A stretch of 64,000 nt of DNA from Sanguinoderma infundibulare (lineage: Eukaryota > Basidiomycota > Agaricomycetes > Polyporales > Polyporaceae), in the NCBI GenBank assembly GCA_032821775.1, contig JAVLRN010000002.1:2046001-2110000 (forward strand), read 5' to 3'. This document shows positions 35,301 through 46,610 of the stretch, piece by piece (within the stretch, counting starts at the first letter, position 1; every line of letters begins with the position of its first letter). Position numbers and translations under genes: made by a program. The notes under the pieces were generated by a model, which worked only from the letters and a program-made list of their open reading frames with translations, was not told where the DNA came from and searched no databases.

Positions 35301-36097
35301 GCCCTAGAAACAAGAATATGGCATACCACTCGAAAGGTCTGCCTCTTGAAGGGATATGTATGTGGCCGTGAAATGGGAGGTCAGCTTCATTGGACACATC
35401 TAACCATCCCCGGAAAACTCAACGTTGAAACGACAATAGGTGTCGGGGAGAAGTATCCTGGTATGCTTTCAATCAGCTATGAGCAGCAGTGTGGGTAACG
35501 CGGCAGCGGGTTCACGTACCACGGATATGTCTTGATTGACGGCATACGAATCGAAGCGTCCAAAGATACCCTGATATTTTCCGATCGAGGCCATGTTTCC
35601 CTTGAGCCCTTAGAGACAGTGAGTCAGTGATCCAGGGGATTGACAGTTAGGTAGGTGTACGGTCGGATACCTCGTGCAAGACTCGGACTCCTTTGAAGGC
35701 ATCTTCTGCGCACGGCATTCGAACGCTCTGGCTCCGCAACCGCATAAGTATCAGAGGAGTTTCATCATCATCAAAGTGAGCGAGTCATGATCTGCGGAGA
35801 TCCAAACTTCCCTAACAGCTGGGTCGGAATATGGAACAGAATTCAGACTCAGCTTACAAATCATTCTGTGAATTTGTGACGGAGATAGTCGCCGGTGTGA
35901 TGGTCCGCAGCACAGTGATGAATCGATAATCTTCAACACTTGTGTTCATGTGCCCTCCGAGCTGAATCCAGGACTACGATACAGCATCATTGCTGGTAAG
36001 ACCATGCTCCTGCCAGGGATCTCAGCGAGCAAGTGCCAAGGCTAGCCAAGCACAGGCAACAAACTAGTGACCGCAAAAGTCCACCCTCTCACATATA
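35301..36097. other. type C 5' flank remnant, no gene
   Basis: Weak but collinear similarity to 31900-32570, the upstream region of the intact type C gene, including the CTTACACGACATGATTTCAA-like stretch near 35850. No open gene. Confidence 0.5.
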
Positions 36098-36752
36098 CTA
36101 CAGCGTGTTCGCGATCACCCAGGCCTCATGTCTAAACGCAACGACCGCCTCATGATCCCCATCCCAATCCGGCCGCCAGCCTCCGCCAGGGGCACCCTGC
36201 AGCAGGTTCTGCTCGCCCCGCCGCTCGAGGTATTGCGCGAGCTCAGTGAAGCCTGCCGCGCACGCGCGGTGGCCCTGCGGGAACGCGAAAAGCGCCTCGC
36301 GATGGGTGAAGATCGTCTCGAGGTAGTCGCCGCTCGTGGTCGAGTACTTTCCGGCGTGGATCTGCCCGTGGATCGCCTGCAGGTACGCGCAGCCGCAGTT
36401 GGGCGTGCTTGCGTTTGAGAAGCTGACGAGACTTGACTGGGCGGAGGAGAAGACGGCGTTTAAGGCGTCGGGAGGAGATGGATGCGGCAGCACGCAAGAA
36501 TGATGTCGTAAGTACGCACCTGATAAGTCGAGTCCTCGCTGTCGGAGCAGTCGGACATGGCTGTGTCTTCGGTAGATGGCGTTGGTGAGGTTTGACTGAG
36601 GTTTGCGTTTGTCTTTCTCCATAGGCAGCTCTCGAGTCAGAACTTGGGCTCCCAGTTCACTAAATGCGGAGCATTTGCAATACTCACAAAGGTAGTCTTC
36701 CGTCTCTGTCCTCCAAGGGAAAGAGTGCCGAGGAGTTGGCACAGTTGTTCAT
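36098..36752 (-). CDS. Hypothetical protein, about 159 aa, three exons
   Basis: Proposed exons 36752-36688, 36595-36520 and 36436-36098 join in phase across GTGAGT..CCTCAG and GTGCGT..CGCCCAG introns of 92 and 83 nt. The N terminus is polar and acidic (MNNCANSSALFPLEDRDG, AMSDCSDSEDSTYQ). The C-terminal half has a regular helical look (ASTPNCGCAYLQAIHGQIHA, DYLETIFTHREALFAFPQGH, AAGFTELAQYLERRGEQNLL) and ends in a Trp-containing segment (WRPDWDGDHEAVVAFRHEAW). No family recognised. Further exons may lie upstream towards 37040, where a GTGAGTATAG donor and a TGATGTGCAG acceptor are seen. Choosing another frame would give an Arg-rich, less protein-like product. Confidence 0.45.
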
Positions 36753-37378
36753 CGATTTCCATAGCCTGCACATCAAATGTGAGTCGAACAACATCCCGAG
36801 ACTGGTCTATACTCACGTTAGTGTTCATCATCAGTGTCAAGAGGGTATGGTCTCGCGCTGCTGGGGTATCGGTGGCGGAGGGGGATGCGAGGTGTATTAT
36901 AGTACCAAGGAGAGAACATGCAGAGTGCAACCTGTCGCCGCGTTGCCTGGAGCCCCTTTCGGGATCGCCCGCAGTTATCGGATGGCGGCCTCGAGCTGGC
37001 CACGGCTATGGACGATCTCGACGATCATATCCCTACTAGCGAATGTATCCCGTCAGTCAAGGTGATCGCATAGAAATGAGGTATGAGCGAACAACAAATA
37101 CCTGTCGTATGGGTTAGCATGTTGCCTAATGCAAACCGTTCCCAAAGCTCCTCGGGCGCAGACAGCGATTCCCATGACCTATTCATTAGGCTTTGAGAAC
37201 CGCGTGACAAAATAGTACGGGAAGGCGGTCAACATGTTGCTCTAGCCGCGGCCGTACTCAGCACCCGCGATACGGTCATGCATCACAAAGTTGAAGATGG
37301 AATGCCACATTCGTGAGAGGTTCATTACCAACACTTCGTCTAGTAATAGAAAGACAGGTACGAACCGCCCAGCCCGGC

Positions 37379-37387
37379 GCATATATG
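37379..37387 (+). promoter_or_regulatory. TATA-like box of the EthD-like gene
   Basis: GCATATATG lies about 50 bp before the ATG at 37438. The duplicated copy at 63511 lacks it, because the duplication begins just downstream. Confidence 0.5.
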
Positions 37388-37437
37388 AGGCATCGAACTC
37401 ACCTCTATACCTGCCCCAATCCGAGCCCACACTAGTC

Positions 37438-38148
37438 ATGCCTCCACCCGGTCTCCTGTTCGTGTTCGGCGAGCCCGGACCCAACCTGACGGACGCCGAG
37501 TTCAACGACTGGTACGATAATGAACACGTACCTCTCCGCATGGCCATCCCCACATTCCAACGCACCACCCGCTGGATCGCCGCAGACGACAAGCGGCCCC
37601 AGTACCTCGCAACGTACGACGTTGACTCGTGCGACGTCTTCAACCAGCCACCCTACGACACCCTCGTCCACACGCGCAGCGAACGCGAGAAGGACGTCAT
37701 CCGCCGCACGCAGCTCCTCGACCGCCGCACCTACGACCTCTTCGAGCCCGACATCGTGCCCGCCGTCGCGGGGTACGACGAGAGTGCGCCCGGGCCGTAC
37801 TTCATCACGCTGCAGGCGAGTGTCAAGCCCGAGCTGGAGGAGGACTTGAACCGGTGGTACCGCGAGGAGCACATCCCACTCTTGGCGAAGGTGCCGGGGT
37901 GGCGGCGATCGCGGCGGTACGTGCTGAGGGATGTGGGGCCAGCGAATGGGACGGGGGCGGAGGAGCTGAGGAAGAAGGGGAGTCCGCCGAAGTACCTTGC
38001 AGTGCACGAATGGGAGTCGCTGGAGAGCTACGAGACAGCGGAGTTCAATCACGCGACGAGTACGCCATGGAGGATGAGGTTGTTCAATAGCGCGGACGTG
38101 TGGGACAGGCGGTTGTTCAAGGCGATGAGGACGTGCATGCAGAAGTAG
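37438..38148 (+). CDS. EthD-like dimeric alpha/beta-barrel protein, full-length copy
   Basis: Single exon, 236 residues. It is a tandem of two ferredoxin-like (EthD/dimeric alpha-beta barrel) modules: residues about 1-110 with GLLFVFGEPGPNLTDAEFND then WYDNEHVPLRM, and about 120-235 with GPYFITLQASVKPELEEDLN then WYREEHIPLLAKVPGWRRSR. Each carries the Trp-Tyr..Glu-His signature. The end is FNSADVWDRRLFKAMRTCMQ. In other organisms such proteins catalyse or assist oxidative steps on phenolic or polyketide substrates, but the reaction here is unknown. The frame opens upstream at 37291, but the ATG at 37438 is the one conserved in the second copy. The window end holds an identical duplicate. Confidence 0.8.
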   Translation: MPPPGLLFVFGEPGPNLTDAEFNDWYDNEHVPLRMAIPTFQRTTRWIAADDKRPQYLATYDVDSCDVFNQPPYDTLVHTRSEREKDVIRRTQLLDRRTYDLFEPDIVPAVAGYDESAPGPYFITLQASVKPELEEDLNRWYREEHIPLLAKVPGWRRSRRYVLRDVGPANGTGAEELRKKGSPPKYLAVHEWESLESYETAEFNHATSTPWRMRLFNSADVWDRRLFKAMRTCMQK

Positions 38149-39462
38149 GTGTTGACCAGAGATGTAGGTTGTCGGAACACGAAGAGGAACTTGATTTCAA
38201 CGCGGGATGGGTATCTGGCGAAGAAATGCGAGCGTCGGGTGACAATAGGCCCTAAGCGTTACACAAGTAAGCACGCAATCCAGCTTCAATACGAGAGAGA
38301 ATTCAGAATATGCATCAAAATCGATCACACCGGTCACCAAATGCGCACAGTGGTCCAGTCAGGTAATAGGGAACATAAGTTCACATCACTTTAGGCAGGG
38401 ATGAAGCTGGGCCTGCTCGCTTGCAACTGGATAGTCGAGGATAGGATGGACTAACCAACTGTTGTCGCACTCCCCCTTACCACAAACTATCTGGAAAGCA
38501 TCCGATGACTGCTCGAAGATGCGTCTGTTTTTGTGCAACAAGGATCTTAAGGCTTGGCGTGAGGACGGTTGGTCTTGGTGGACGGATGTGGTGCCCTTTG
38601 TTAGGAAATTTCCAAGGACTTCTGTGAATCAGCTAGGATATTTTTTGCTGGCAGGTATGACGATATAGAGATATTCCGCCGCTGGGCGACGCAGCGTGGA
38701 ACTAAGAATGCAAGTCGAGGTAAGAGGAAGAGGAGGGTCGGTGTCTAAGCGCCCAACTCCTTCTTCCTTCCGTCATGACCAGTAGAACCTTCAATCCCCA
38801 TGGATGCACACCATCCCATGGTTATCATCGTAAGCTATGGACAATAACCAAACGTAATGTCGTCATACTCAACATGCTTGGCAGGTTGACTTTGTGGGGA
38901 TACATCGAAGTTGTCCCTGATGTGACACCGAGGACACCAGTGACGGCTCCGCTCACGACCCCTTCTAATGCTGAAGTTCAAACACTCCCTCTAACTCGCT
39001 CTTGAGAAAGGGTATCGGGGCCGCTTTGCCGCAGCTTTCAGGTGCGTACGTCTGCATGGTGCATCTTCGCGAATTGTCATGACTGGAGCGCGCCGACGTG
39101 CGTGCCGGTCGTATGGGCGATGTGAGCTCTGAGAGACCTGAGAGACTCGGAGGTTCCGTACACGTCCGGGTCCTTCGGCCCGGGTCTTTTCATCCTGACG
39201 ACCCATCAGGCAGGTCGGCGCGGCAACTTCGATTCATACCAATGTTTGCAGCTGCGGTAGCGGTAGTTACTCCAGGGGCATACGACGAAGTGCTCTGGTA
39301 GTTAGTTTCACCGTTCACACATCACCGTGAGTACTCCTGCGCTGTATCCTTCTATGCGCAATCACAGATCTATCTGCAGTCGATATCCGGGATTCCGCTA
39401 AATCTGGCTGAGCAGTTACCCTTGTACAGAACTAGCGGTGTCTAGACGCCGCGCACCATAGG
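38149..39462. other. unassigned region
   Basis: 1.3 kb with only short open frames, for example 38462-38668 (plus), which is Trp-rich (AWREDGWSWWTDVV) but has no recognisable family. Nothing supports a gene. Confidence 0.45.
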
Positions 39463-40354
39463 AGACGTTATTGAATTACGTGAACGGAAATGGGTTCCGA
39501 AGGTTGAGATAGTCTCACCAGCAGTTATTGCCGCTATCCTCGAGCAGGTACGTGACGCGCCTTCTCCAAACCTGGGGTGCTCATGATGTCGTGGTCGCAT
39601 AGACTGCCAAGGAGAACGCCGCCTCGATCCGCCAGAGCTGTCGATTTTGGACCTGGTGCTCCCGGGGACGGCGCTCTTCAGCGGATGAAGCTCCAGCTGC
39701 TGCCTCGCACAATCCCGATCGAAAACAAGTTCGAGTCTATCCCCACTTCGTCTACCGGCTCTGAGGACGGGAGCGACGAACCACCATCTAGCACGCCCTC
39801 GATGCCCGACTTGGAGTCTGAAGCCAAGTCGCGTATCAATGAGTCAGAAGACGGCCGCTCTCGGTCTCCTCGAGGACGTTCTCTCAGAGTCTGCCGCTGC
39901 GTCTCTTCCCGACCTCGACGACCCTCGTCACTCCTCTAGTCGCATGTCTAGGAAAGAAGCGAATGAGTTTCTCGAGAGGAGCCTCCACATACTCTCCGGT
40001 CTTCACAACGTCAGCACAGCCCTTAATGTGTTTCACGAACTTCCCGCGGGGTACCACAGTCGACTCGTGGATAACCTTCTGTCCAGCGCTTTGGAGTCCG
40101 GCATCCAGATGCATGCTCAGGTCGTCGCCTATTTCTTCCATTGCGCTACCGATAGGCACCTATGCTCCCCCACAGCGTTCGAGGACGGCGTGACAATGAC
40201 CGCCTCCGCCCTTGCGGAGATCGCGGAAGATGTCCTGGAGGTCGTCTCGCGATTCAGGGCAATGGTCATGGGCATGGGACTGCACAAGAACCCGGGCGTT
40301 CTGGACAAAGCAGGCAGCCATGGGCCCGGACTCTTGTCTTTTTTCTCTTCCTGA
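39463..40354 (+). pseudogene. eIF4G C-terminal (MA3) fragment
   Basis: Begins mid-gene at DVIELRERKWVPKVEIVSPA, a hallmark of fungal eIF4G after the MIF4G domain, then an intron (GTACGTG..CGCATAG) and TAKENAASIRQ. A Ser-rich linker and an MA3-type helical domain follow: ANEFLERSLHILSGLHNVST, ALNVFHELPAGYHSRLVDNL, QVVAYFFHCATDRHLCSPTA, ending GLHKNPGVLDKAG and a stop at 40354. eIF4G scaffolds eIF4E, eIF4A and eIF3 in cap-dependent initiation. This piece lacks the eIF4E-binding and MIF4G parts and needs frame changes between its linker and MA3 part, so it is scored as a pseudogene fragment. Confidence 0.75.
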
Positions 40355-41018
40355 ACAGCGCATGTTCATGTGATTGCGCAGTACCTTTCTTCAGCCACAG
40401 CGTTTGAGAGTAGCTTCTCGTCGATGACATCTGTGCTGAAGGAAGGTCGTAGATTTGTGAAGTAGTCCCAATATCGCTGTTCTCCGGCGCTAGTCTGTTC
40501 GGCATACGCGATAGTAGCTTTATTTGCTTATATATCATGTATTGGTGCATGCATCTGCGCCTCGATCCCCCGCATAACCAAGTAGCTTTCCATACGGCCA
40601 TTTCTTGGCGCTTTTGGCGTGTTTGTCCTCGCCATGAGGCATAAAGTTTGCAGCTGCGGTAATGATGGCCACACGCGTCCCAGCGATTAGCTTCATGCGT
40701 ATACTTTGTGAGTGCTCTAAAAACCATCTTATCCCGTACTTCTGACAAGGCCTCATTAGCTTGCAGCACGACCTCGCACTGTCTCGAGTGGAACTGCTTG
40801 ATCATCATCGCAACTATACTCCTCGATATCCCTGTCCGTGCGTGAGTACCTGTATCACTCACACGTATTCCTAAGTTTGCAATTCATGTCTTCTTGAAGG
40901 CAATGTACAGCATCTCTCCACGTCGGCAGACTGACAAGGAGAGGAGGGAACTGGCTGAAGAGGCGAATGAGGAGGAGGGGGTGAAGGGAACGAACTGTGA
41001 GAAGACATCCCTTGCTGA
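40355..41018. other. unassigned spacer between eIF4G fragments
   Basis: No gene recognised; short open frames only. It separates the C-terminal eIF4G piece from the middle piece that normally precedes it. Confidence 0.45.
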
Positions 41019-43130
41019 TTGACACTGCCTGCGTCCTCGAATGCACAGCGTCGTCTAGGATGTTTCTCCCTGTCTGAGACGAAGCCGTCGGCACAGGCTG
41101 CAGCATATCCTTCCACCTTGGCAACAGCCCGTATTATTCAGGATATTGCAAGCATCCAGTACCCAGAAGGAGTTAAGAGCGCAAAGCCTGAGCTCAACGT
41201 CGATGCGAAAGAGGGCAAGTTCCGGTAGGTAATGTTTTCCCCAGAACGCCGTTCACGTTCAATCGTGCCAACGTCAATGATTACAGCTACGATCGCGACT
41301 TCTTGTTGCAGTTCATGGCTGTCTGCAAGGAGAGGCCCGACTCTTTGCAACCTCTGGACGCCATCGGTCTCGAGCCCCGCAACCCTAGGCCCCCTCCCCG
41401 CCGGGCCTCCGTCGGTCTCGGCATCTCTGGATTCAGCAAGCCGGCGGTCAGCCCCGACACGTCGCTGACGTCTTCGGACGGTAAGCGTCGTCCAGGTCGT
41501 CTCGACCTCTCCGGGAAGAAGAATCCGGCGATCCCCACAGCTCTCCCTCAAGGCGGTCCCGGGCACTCCAACAGCGGCCGCACTCGGAGTCAGCGTGGAG
41601 GCAAGCGCGACAAGGACCGGCCCGCGGCCCCGCCGGGTCAGGGCAGTTCATTCGGACCGACGTCCACGCTCGCCAATGCCCAGATTCTCGAACCTGTCGT
41701 GCCGTTGGAGGGTTCCGCGAACCGCTGGACGGCTGGCAGCTTGTCGAAGAAGGCTCAATCCGTGGACACGGAGTCGCCCGGAGTCGTCGACCGGAAGGTC
41801 CGCTCATTGCTAAACAAGCTCACGATGGAGCGGTTCGACTCCATCTCCGACCAGATCATCGCGTGGGCGAACAGGTCAGAGAAGGGGAAGGACGGCCGGA
41901 CGCTCATCCAGGTCATCCGTCTCGTGTTCGAGAAGGCGACGGACGAGGCTACGTGGTCGGAGATGCACGCTCGCCTCTGCAGGAAGATGATGGAGCAGAT
42001 CAACCCCAACGTCCGGGACAATGGCACCAAGAACGCCGAGGGAAAGCCCATTGCCGGTGGACAACTTTTCCGCAAGTACCTACTCAACCGTTGTCAAGAG
42101 GACTTCGAGCGCAGCTGGGTAGCTAAGGAGGCCACCGCTGCCGTGGCCGCCACGAAGGCAACCCAGGACCAGGCTGCGAAGGCGGCCGCAGGGGAGAACA
42201 AAGATGAGGAGAATGCCCTGTACTCGGAGGAGTACTACGCCGCGCAGAAGGCCAAGGGTCAAGGTCTGGGTCTCATCAAGTTCATCGGCGAGCTGTTCAA
42301 GCTACAGATGCTCACGGAGCGAATCATGCACGAGCACTACGTAAAGAAGCTACTGGGAAACATCGAGGATCCGGAGGAGAAGAGGATCGAGAGCTTGTGC
42401 CAGCTCTTGGAGACCGTCGGCCAGGTTTTGGACACCCCAAAAGCCCGCGCGCATATGGACGTGTACTTCTCGCGGATGAAGGAGCTGACGAAGAGCGGGA
42501 ACGTGAACTCGCGCATGCAGTTCATGCTGCAGGTAAGTTGCTTTTCATCGTCGTCTTGCGGCATGACATACTCATTGGCAACGTCTCGTAAGGACGTTAT
42601 CGAATTGCGCGAGCGCAAATGGGTTCCGCGGAATCAGATGGCCGCCCCCGCAACGCTCGCTACTATTCACGCTGCAGGTGACCTGCTTTTCATTGTCATC
42701 CTGCGAAGTGGCTTACTGATTGACAACGACTCGTAGGACATTATCGAGTTGCGCGAACGCAGGTGGATGATTAGTGGCAGCCTCGAGGTCAGCGAAGAGC
42801 CCTCCACGTCCGAGTCGGAAACGAAGGAGTACATATAGGAAGAGTTCGTTTCTATACGCAACCTTGAGGAGGAGGCAGAAGTGTACTTGACGAAGCTTCC
42901 AACAGAGCGCAAATGTTTGCTGGTAGACAAACTCGTACGTAGGACGATAGAATCGATGCAGGCAAACGCTCAGTGAGTTGCGGACCTCTTGAATCCGGAA
43001 TCGTTCGAGGAGGGCTTCACGCCGACGGCGGAGATCATGGTATTGTGCCGACATCTCGAAGCCGTTTGACTTGTTCGCGGTTATGATGAAAGGCATCTTG
43101 AGGAATGCGGCATACCTGTCCAAATCGATA
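41019..43130 (+). pseudogene. eIF4G middle (MIF4G) to C-terminal fragment, broken
   Basis: Starts at LATARIIQDIASIQYPEGVK, then the intron GTAGGT..ATTACAG, and YDRDFLLQFMAVCKERPDSL with PLDAIGLEPRN (eIF4E-binding neighbourhood). The complete MIF4G core follows: KVRSLLNKLTMERFDSISDQ, LIQVIRLVFEKATDEATWSE, GQLFRKYLLNRCQEDFERSW, LGLIKFIGELFKLQMLTERI, QVLDTPKARAHMDVYFSRMK. After QFMLQ the splice/exon DVIELRERKW appears twice. A TAG at 42837 and a TGA near 42976 then interrupt the MA3 region (NLEEEAEVYLTKLPTERKCL, SFEEGFTPTAEI). Frames end by about 43130. The 5' third of the gene is absent. The MIF4G reading frame (41303-42736) is still open, so a truncated product is conceivable. Confidence 0.8.
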
Positions 43131-43199
43131 TGCTGATTCGTAGTGCACTACAGGGGCCCACGCAGGGATACAACCAAGTGTTTCCAATTCAGTGTCAAT

Positions 43200-44686
43200 T
43201 TAAACAATCTTGGCAAACCTATCCCGCTTGTTTTCTGCCGATGAATCCTCCAACCCTTCCGCTGGGGTGCTGCCACCATCACAATGTACGATGCGTTCAA
43301 GCCTAATCTCCACACCTGGGATGGATCGCTGCGACTGTCCGTTTGACTTGCCACCGAGACCAAGGCTGTTAAGAATCCCTGACCACAGCGTCGACTCCGA
43401 CTCGGAGCTACTTGGTCGTTGGGCACCCACAATCAGCACAGAGAAAACTAGAGCCTAAAGGATATCAGTTAAACAGTGTGGAACAGAGGATTGGAGATAT
43501 AGTAAATTACTAACAACGACAGGCGGTGACTGTACGAGGAGTGCGATTTTGAATTAGCGATAGTCGATGGCGTAATCATAAGGCATAGGCCCTGACGTAC
43601 CCCATCCAGGAAGACAAAGAACACATTGGTTTTGATACTGCCGGTAACAATTAGGCAGAACAAGTAGACACAATAGAACCCCGCTGGGCGAAAGAACCGA
43701 TTAGATGTTTCCAAATCATATACTACGTTGGAGAGCACCATACCTGACTCAATAATTACCCCAAGTAGGCCTGAGAGCGGGCTATCACCATGCACAGATG
43801 GGGCCGTGACCTTTACCCGCAAAATCTTCCCGCAAATAAGAGCTGTACTGATTTTAGTATCAACGGTATCTCCGGATTCACAGCAGAGATCGTTGGCTTA
43901 CCGACACAGAGCACGTTGAGAGTGAACGTGACGATGAAGAAGTACCGAAACCGCACCGCGGCCAATGCCACAATGAGTACCTCGTCGATTTTTGTCTGGC
44001 TCAGCGTCCACATTGCCCAAACACCTAAAGCTATCAAGACATACCGTCAGTATTACCTCCTCATGAAGTCGGCCAGGAAGAAGGGGCGCCTTACCAGAGG
44101 AAGACAGAAATAGCGCTACAGGCGCAGCAATCACCAAGGGGCTGCAGTTCCACGTCACGAAGGTCCGATAGACCTATTAATCAGCAGTCAGTGGTCGCAG
44201 TGTATCGTGAATGGGGTGAAAACATTTTTACTATGACCGCATCGGAGAGAACTGCCTGGGCGACGATGATCGCGTTCTTTGCGAGTGATTTCGGGCTGGC
44301 TGCGTCGGCGTAATACGCTTCTGGGTCCGGCCTCTCTCCCGGGTGAGTCGCATAGGCTTCGTAACCGCGGACCACATCGATCACCATGTCCTGAATGTAC
44401 GATGAGCCCATCATAGAAATGTCGCAACAGTGCAGTTGACTTACAGATATAGTGAGCACAAAAAGCAGGCTGAAAACGCACGGGAGCCAGATAGACAAAC
44501 CGTCTCGCATCTTTCGTCGGAGCACCAGGACAGCTCTCGGAAAGTAAAGCAAGTAGGCTCCTGTCGCATGGACGAAGTGAGCTTCTTGGGGTGGGATAGA
44601 TGGGCGATGTAAGAGCTCGTACCTGTTCCTAGTAGCTGGAGCCACAGGCCCAGGAGGTGCGAGGTAGCCACGCTAATGTCTACCAT
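43200..44686 (-). CDS. Agaricomycete seven-TM membrane protein
   Basis: Multi-exon, start at 44686 (MVDISVATSHLLGLWLQLLG). Blocks in order: GAYLLYFPRAVLVLRRKMRD, IWLPCVFSLLFVLTIS, DMVIDVVRGYEAYATH, YYADAASPKSLAKNAIIVAQ, AVLSDAVIV, RTFVTWNCSPLVIAAPVALF, GVWAMWTLSQTKIDEVLIVA, YFFIVTFTLNVLCVG, LLGVIIESGMVLSNVVYDLE, GFYCVYLFCLIVTGSIKTNV and FSVLIVGAQRPSSSESESTL. This layout (YFP near the start, AVLSDAVIVYR, TLNVL, IIESG) matches a very large lineage-specific family of white-rot fungi with no proven function, sometimes compared with rhodopsin-type receptors. I found no frame break, but the exon edges are approximate. Confidence 0.7.
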
Positions 44687-45239
44687 TGGTCCACTGCAGC
44701 AGGCTAAACGCGTCCGATGGGGCCCTCCCAAGTTCTGTTATGCCTTATAAGTACCCTTGTCGTCGAAACCTAAACTTTGTTGTAGTCACAGTTGCGGCAT
44801 GGCGTGACTCGTGAGTGGAATCACATCAAAGATGCGACCGCATGCCTGTCATCCAAATGGAATGATACAGACACACCGGCGCCGCACCACGCTTCATTTT
44901 GATGCAACTCGAATGATGTTTACTAGCTGCAGAGAGACTTCTGTCAGCATTAATAGATCTGGTCCTGAATTGAGGACTCACATGTGCTGATTCAATCGCA
45001 GGACTATGATTGAGTTCTGTCGGCGGCACTTCAGCACTCAGCATGCTAACTGCCTTACAAGCTCCACCTAGCGCACACCAATGATTACACCTGTGTGGAA
45101 ATCGATGGTGGTTCATTGCAGTCGGGTTGGATTGCGAGGTAACGTGGTCATGATATAAACGAACTGTTGCTGGTAGTGGCTGAAGAGGACTCCACAAATC
45201 GACACATCTATTGCCTCCCTAGTAGGAAGAACTCAGAGG
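44687..45239. other. intergenic, nothing recognised
   Basis: About 550 bases between the 7-TM gene start and the end of the P450 pseudogene; no gene seen. A GGGGCCCTCCC-rich patch lies near 44715. Confidence 0.45.
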
Positions 45240-46610
45240 GGCACGGTCAACACGATCAGAAGTTCCAGCTTCCCCGCCTGCGACCCCCTGACAGAAGGCG
45301 ATGCGATGCCGCCAAACGTCCACACGATGTCCTTGGCTGAAGGCACGATATCGAACACGAGGACGAGGTGGGCAATCGCCATTCCTGATGGTGACAACTT
45401 GAGCTCCATGAACTTAGTAGGCGGTTTGGTTTAATCGACGTACTCATCTCAGCTAGTGCAAGGTTGTATCCACTGCTCCGTCGTGATTAGCTTGCAGTAC
45501 CCGTCGTAGAATCTGGTCGGCGGAGGACTCACATCCATGACCTCGGGCCAGGGGCCAACGCCATACTATGGCCGCTGATGATCATTTGGTCACAGGGACG
45601 ATGATGACCGCGCACTTACATATGAGAGAAGATGCTTGGAACGTGAGCGTCCATGACGCTCTAGGGGAGGGGAGAGCGCCACCTGTCCGGGTCTCACTCG
45701 GAAGCGTCCACGCCCCATACCTCGGGATCGTGGTTGACCCCCAGGGCATTGATCCAAAGGGCGGTGCCGGCAGGAATGTCGAGCCCGTGTATGGGCCGTC
45801 CGTCCTGACCCACGAGGGGCAATTCGAGCGGGAATACTGTATCCTCTTCTGCGCTGAAGAGGTAAGCAAGTTATGATTAGTTCAAGGACTCATCGATGAG
45901 AATGGAGCGAGACGTACTTCCGGATGAGCATGTAGAAGGGAGGATATTTGTCGCGAACAAGTTAAGAATTTCGACTCGTGGAAAACGCAAAGGAATTCGT
46001 ACATTTGTAATGTATCTCGAATGACTGTGTTCAGGTAGGACAGATGCGCGAACGCGTCGTAATCCAAATCGCCAAGCCAACGACCAGCAGCCGTGGTCGC
46101 CGTCCCCAGCTCGTGATGTAGCAACTCTTGTATGTCCCGGCGCAAATGTAACTTGACCACGGCCAGCCTGGGGGCACACATGTTGAACGCAATAATTCTC
46201 CCCCACGTCCAAGTACTAACCAAAAACACCTGATAGCCTGGCTATAGTCAGAGCCATGGCTGCTTAACGGGCCGAACAAATATCCGAGCGAAGCGCGGCC
46301 GACAGACTCGAGCCTCAGCGAGTAACGACCGAGATACTCGGAGATGTCGATTTCGGTTGGAACCCCATGCGCTTCTTCTCGGAGGACACGTACAAGCTAA
46401 TTGCACACAAATTCAGCTCGAAGAGTCATTGCGCATCACAACTTGAACAGGGAAGACGATTACCTCCGCAACGTGTCCCAACGTGAGGAAAGTTTGGCGC
46501 AGGTACTTGGGAGAAAATACAGGATTCAAGTGTTTGCGTTGCCTCTGGTGATCGTGCCTGAGAGCACGACGTGAGGAATGTTTGCTCAAGAGTCCGTTGA
46601 AGTTGAAAGT
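45240..46610 (-). pseudogene. Cytochrome P450 pseudogene
   Basis: Family blocks on the minus strand: HQRQRKHLNPVFSPKYLRQT (the C-helix WxxxR-like region) near 46510, LDYDAFAHLSYLNTVIRDTL (K-helix ExxR region, degraded) near 46040, and DTVFPLELPLVGQDGRPIHG then LDIPAGTALWINALGVNHDP near 45800. The tail is AKDIVWTFGGIASPSVRG near 45310. Lesions: in the EWxPxRW motif the Trp is TGA, and the heme loop reads APGPRSWM, so the Cys ligand position of GPRSCIG appears to be Trp. Several exon joins are not recoverable and the N terminus is unreadable. It cannot make a working P450. Confidence 0.75.
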
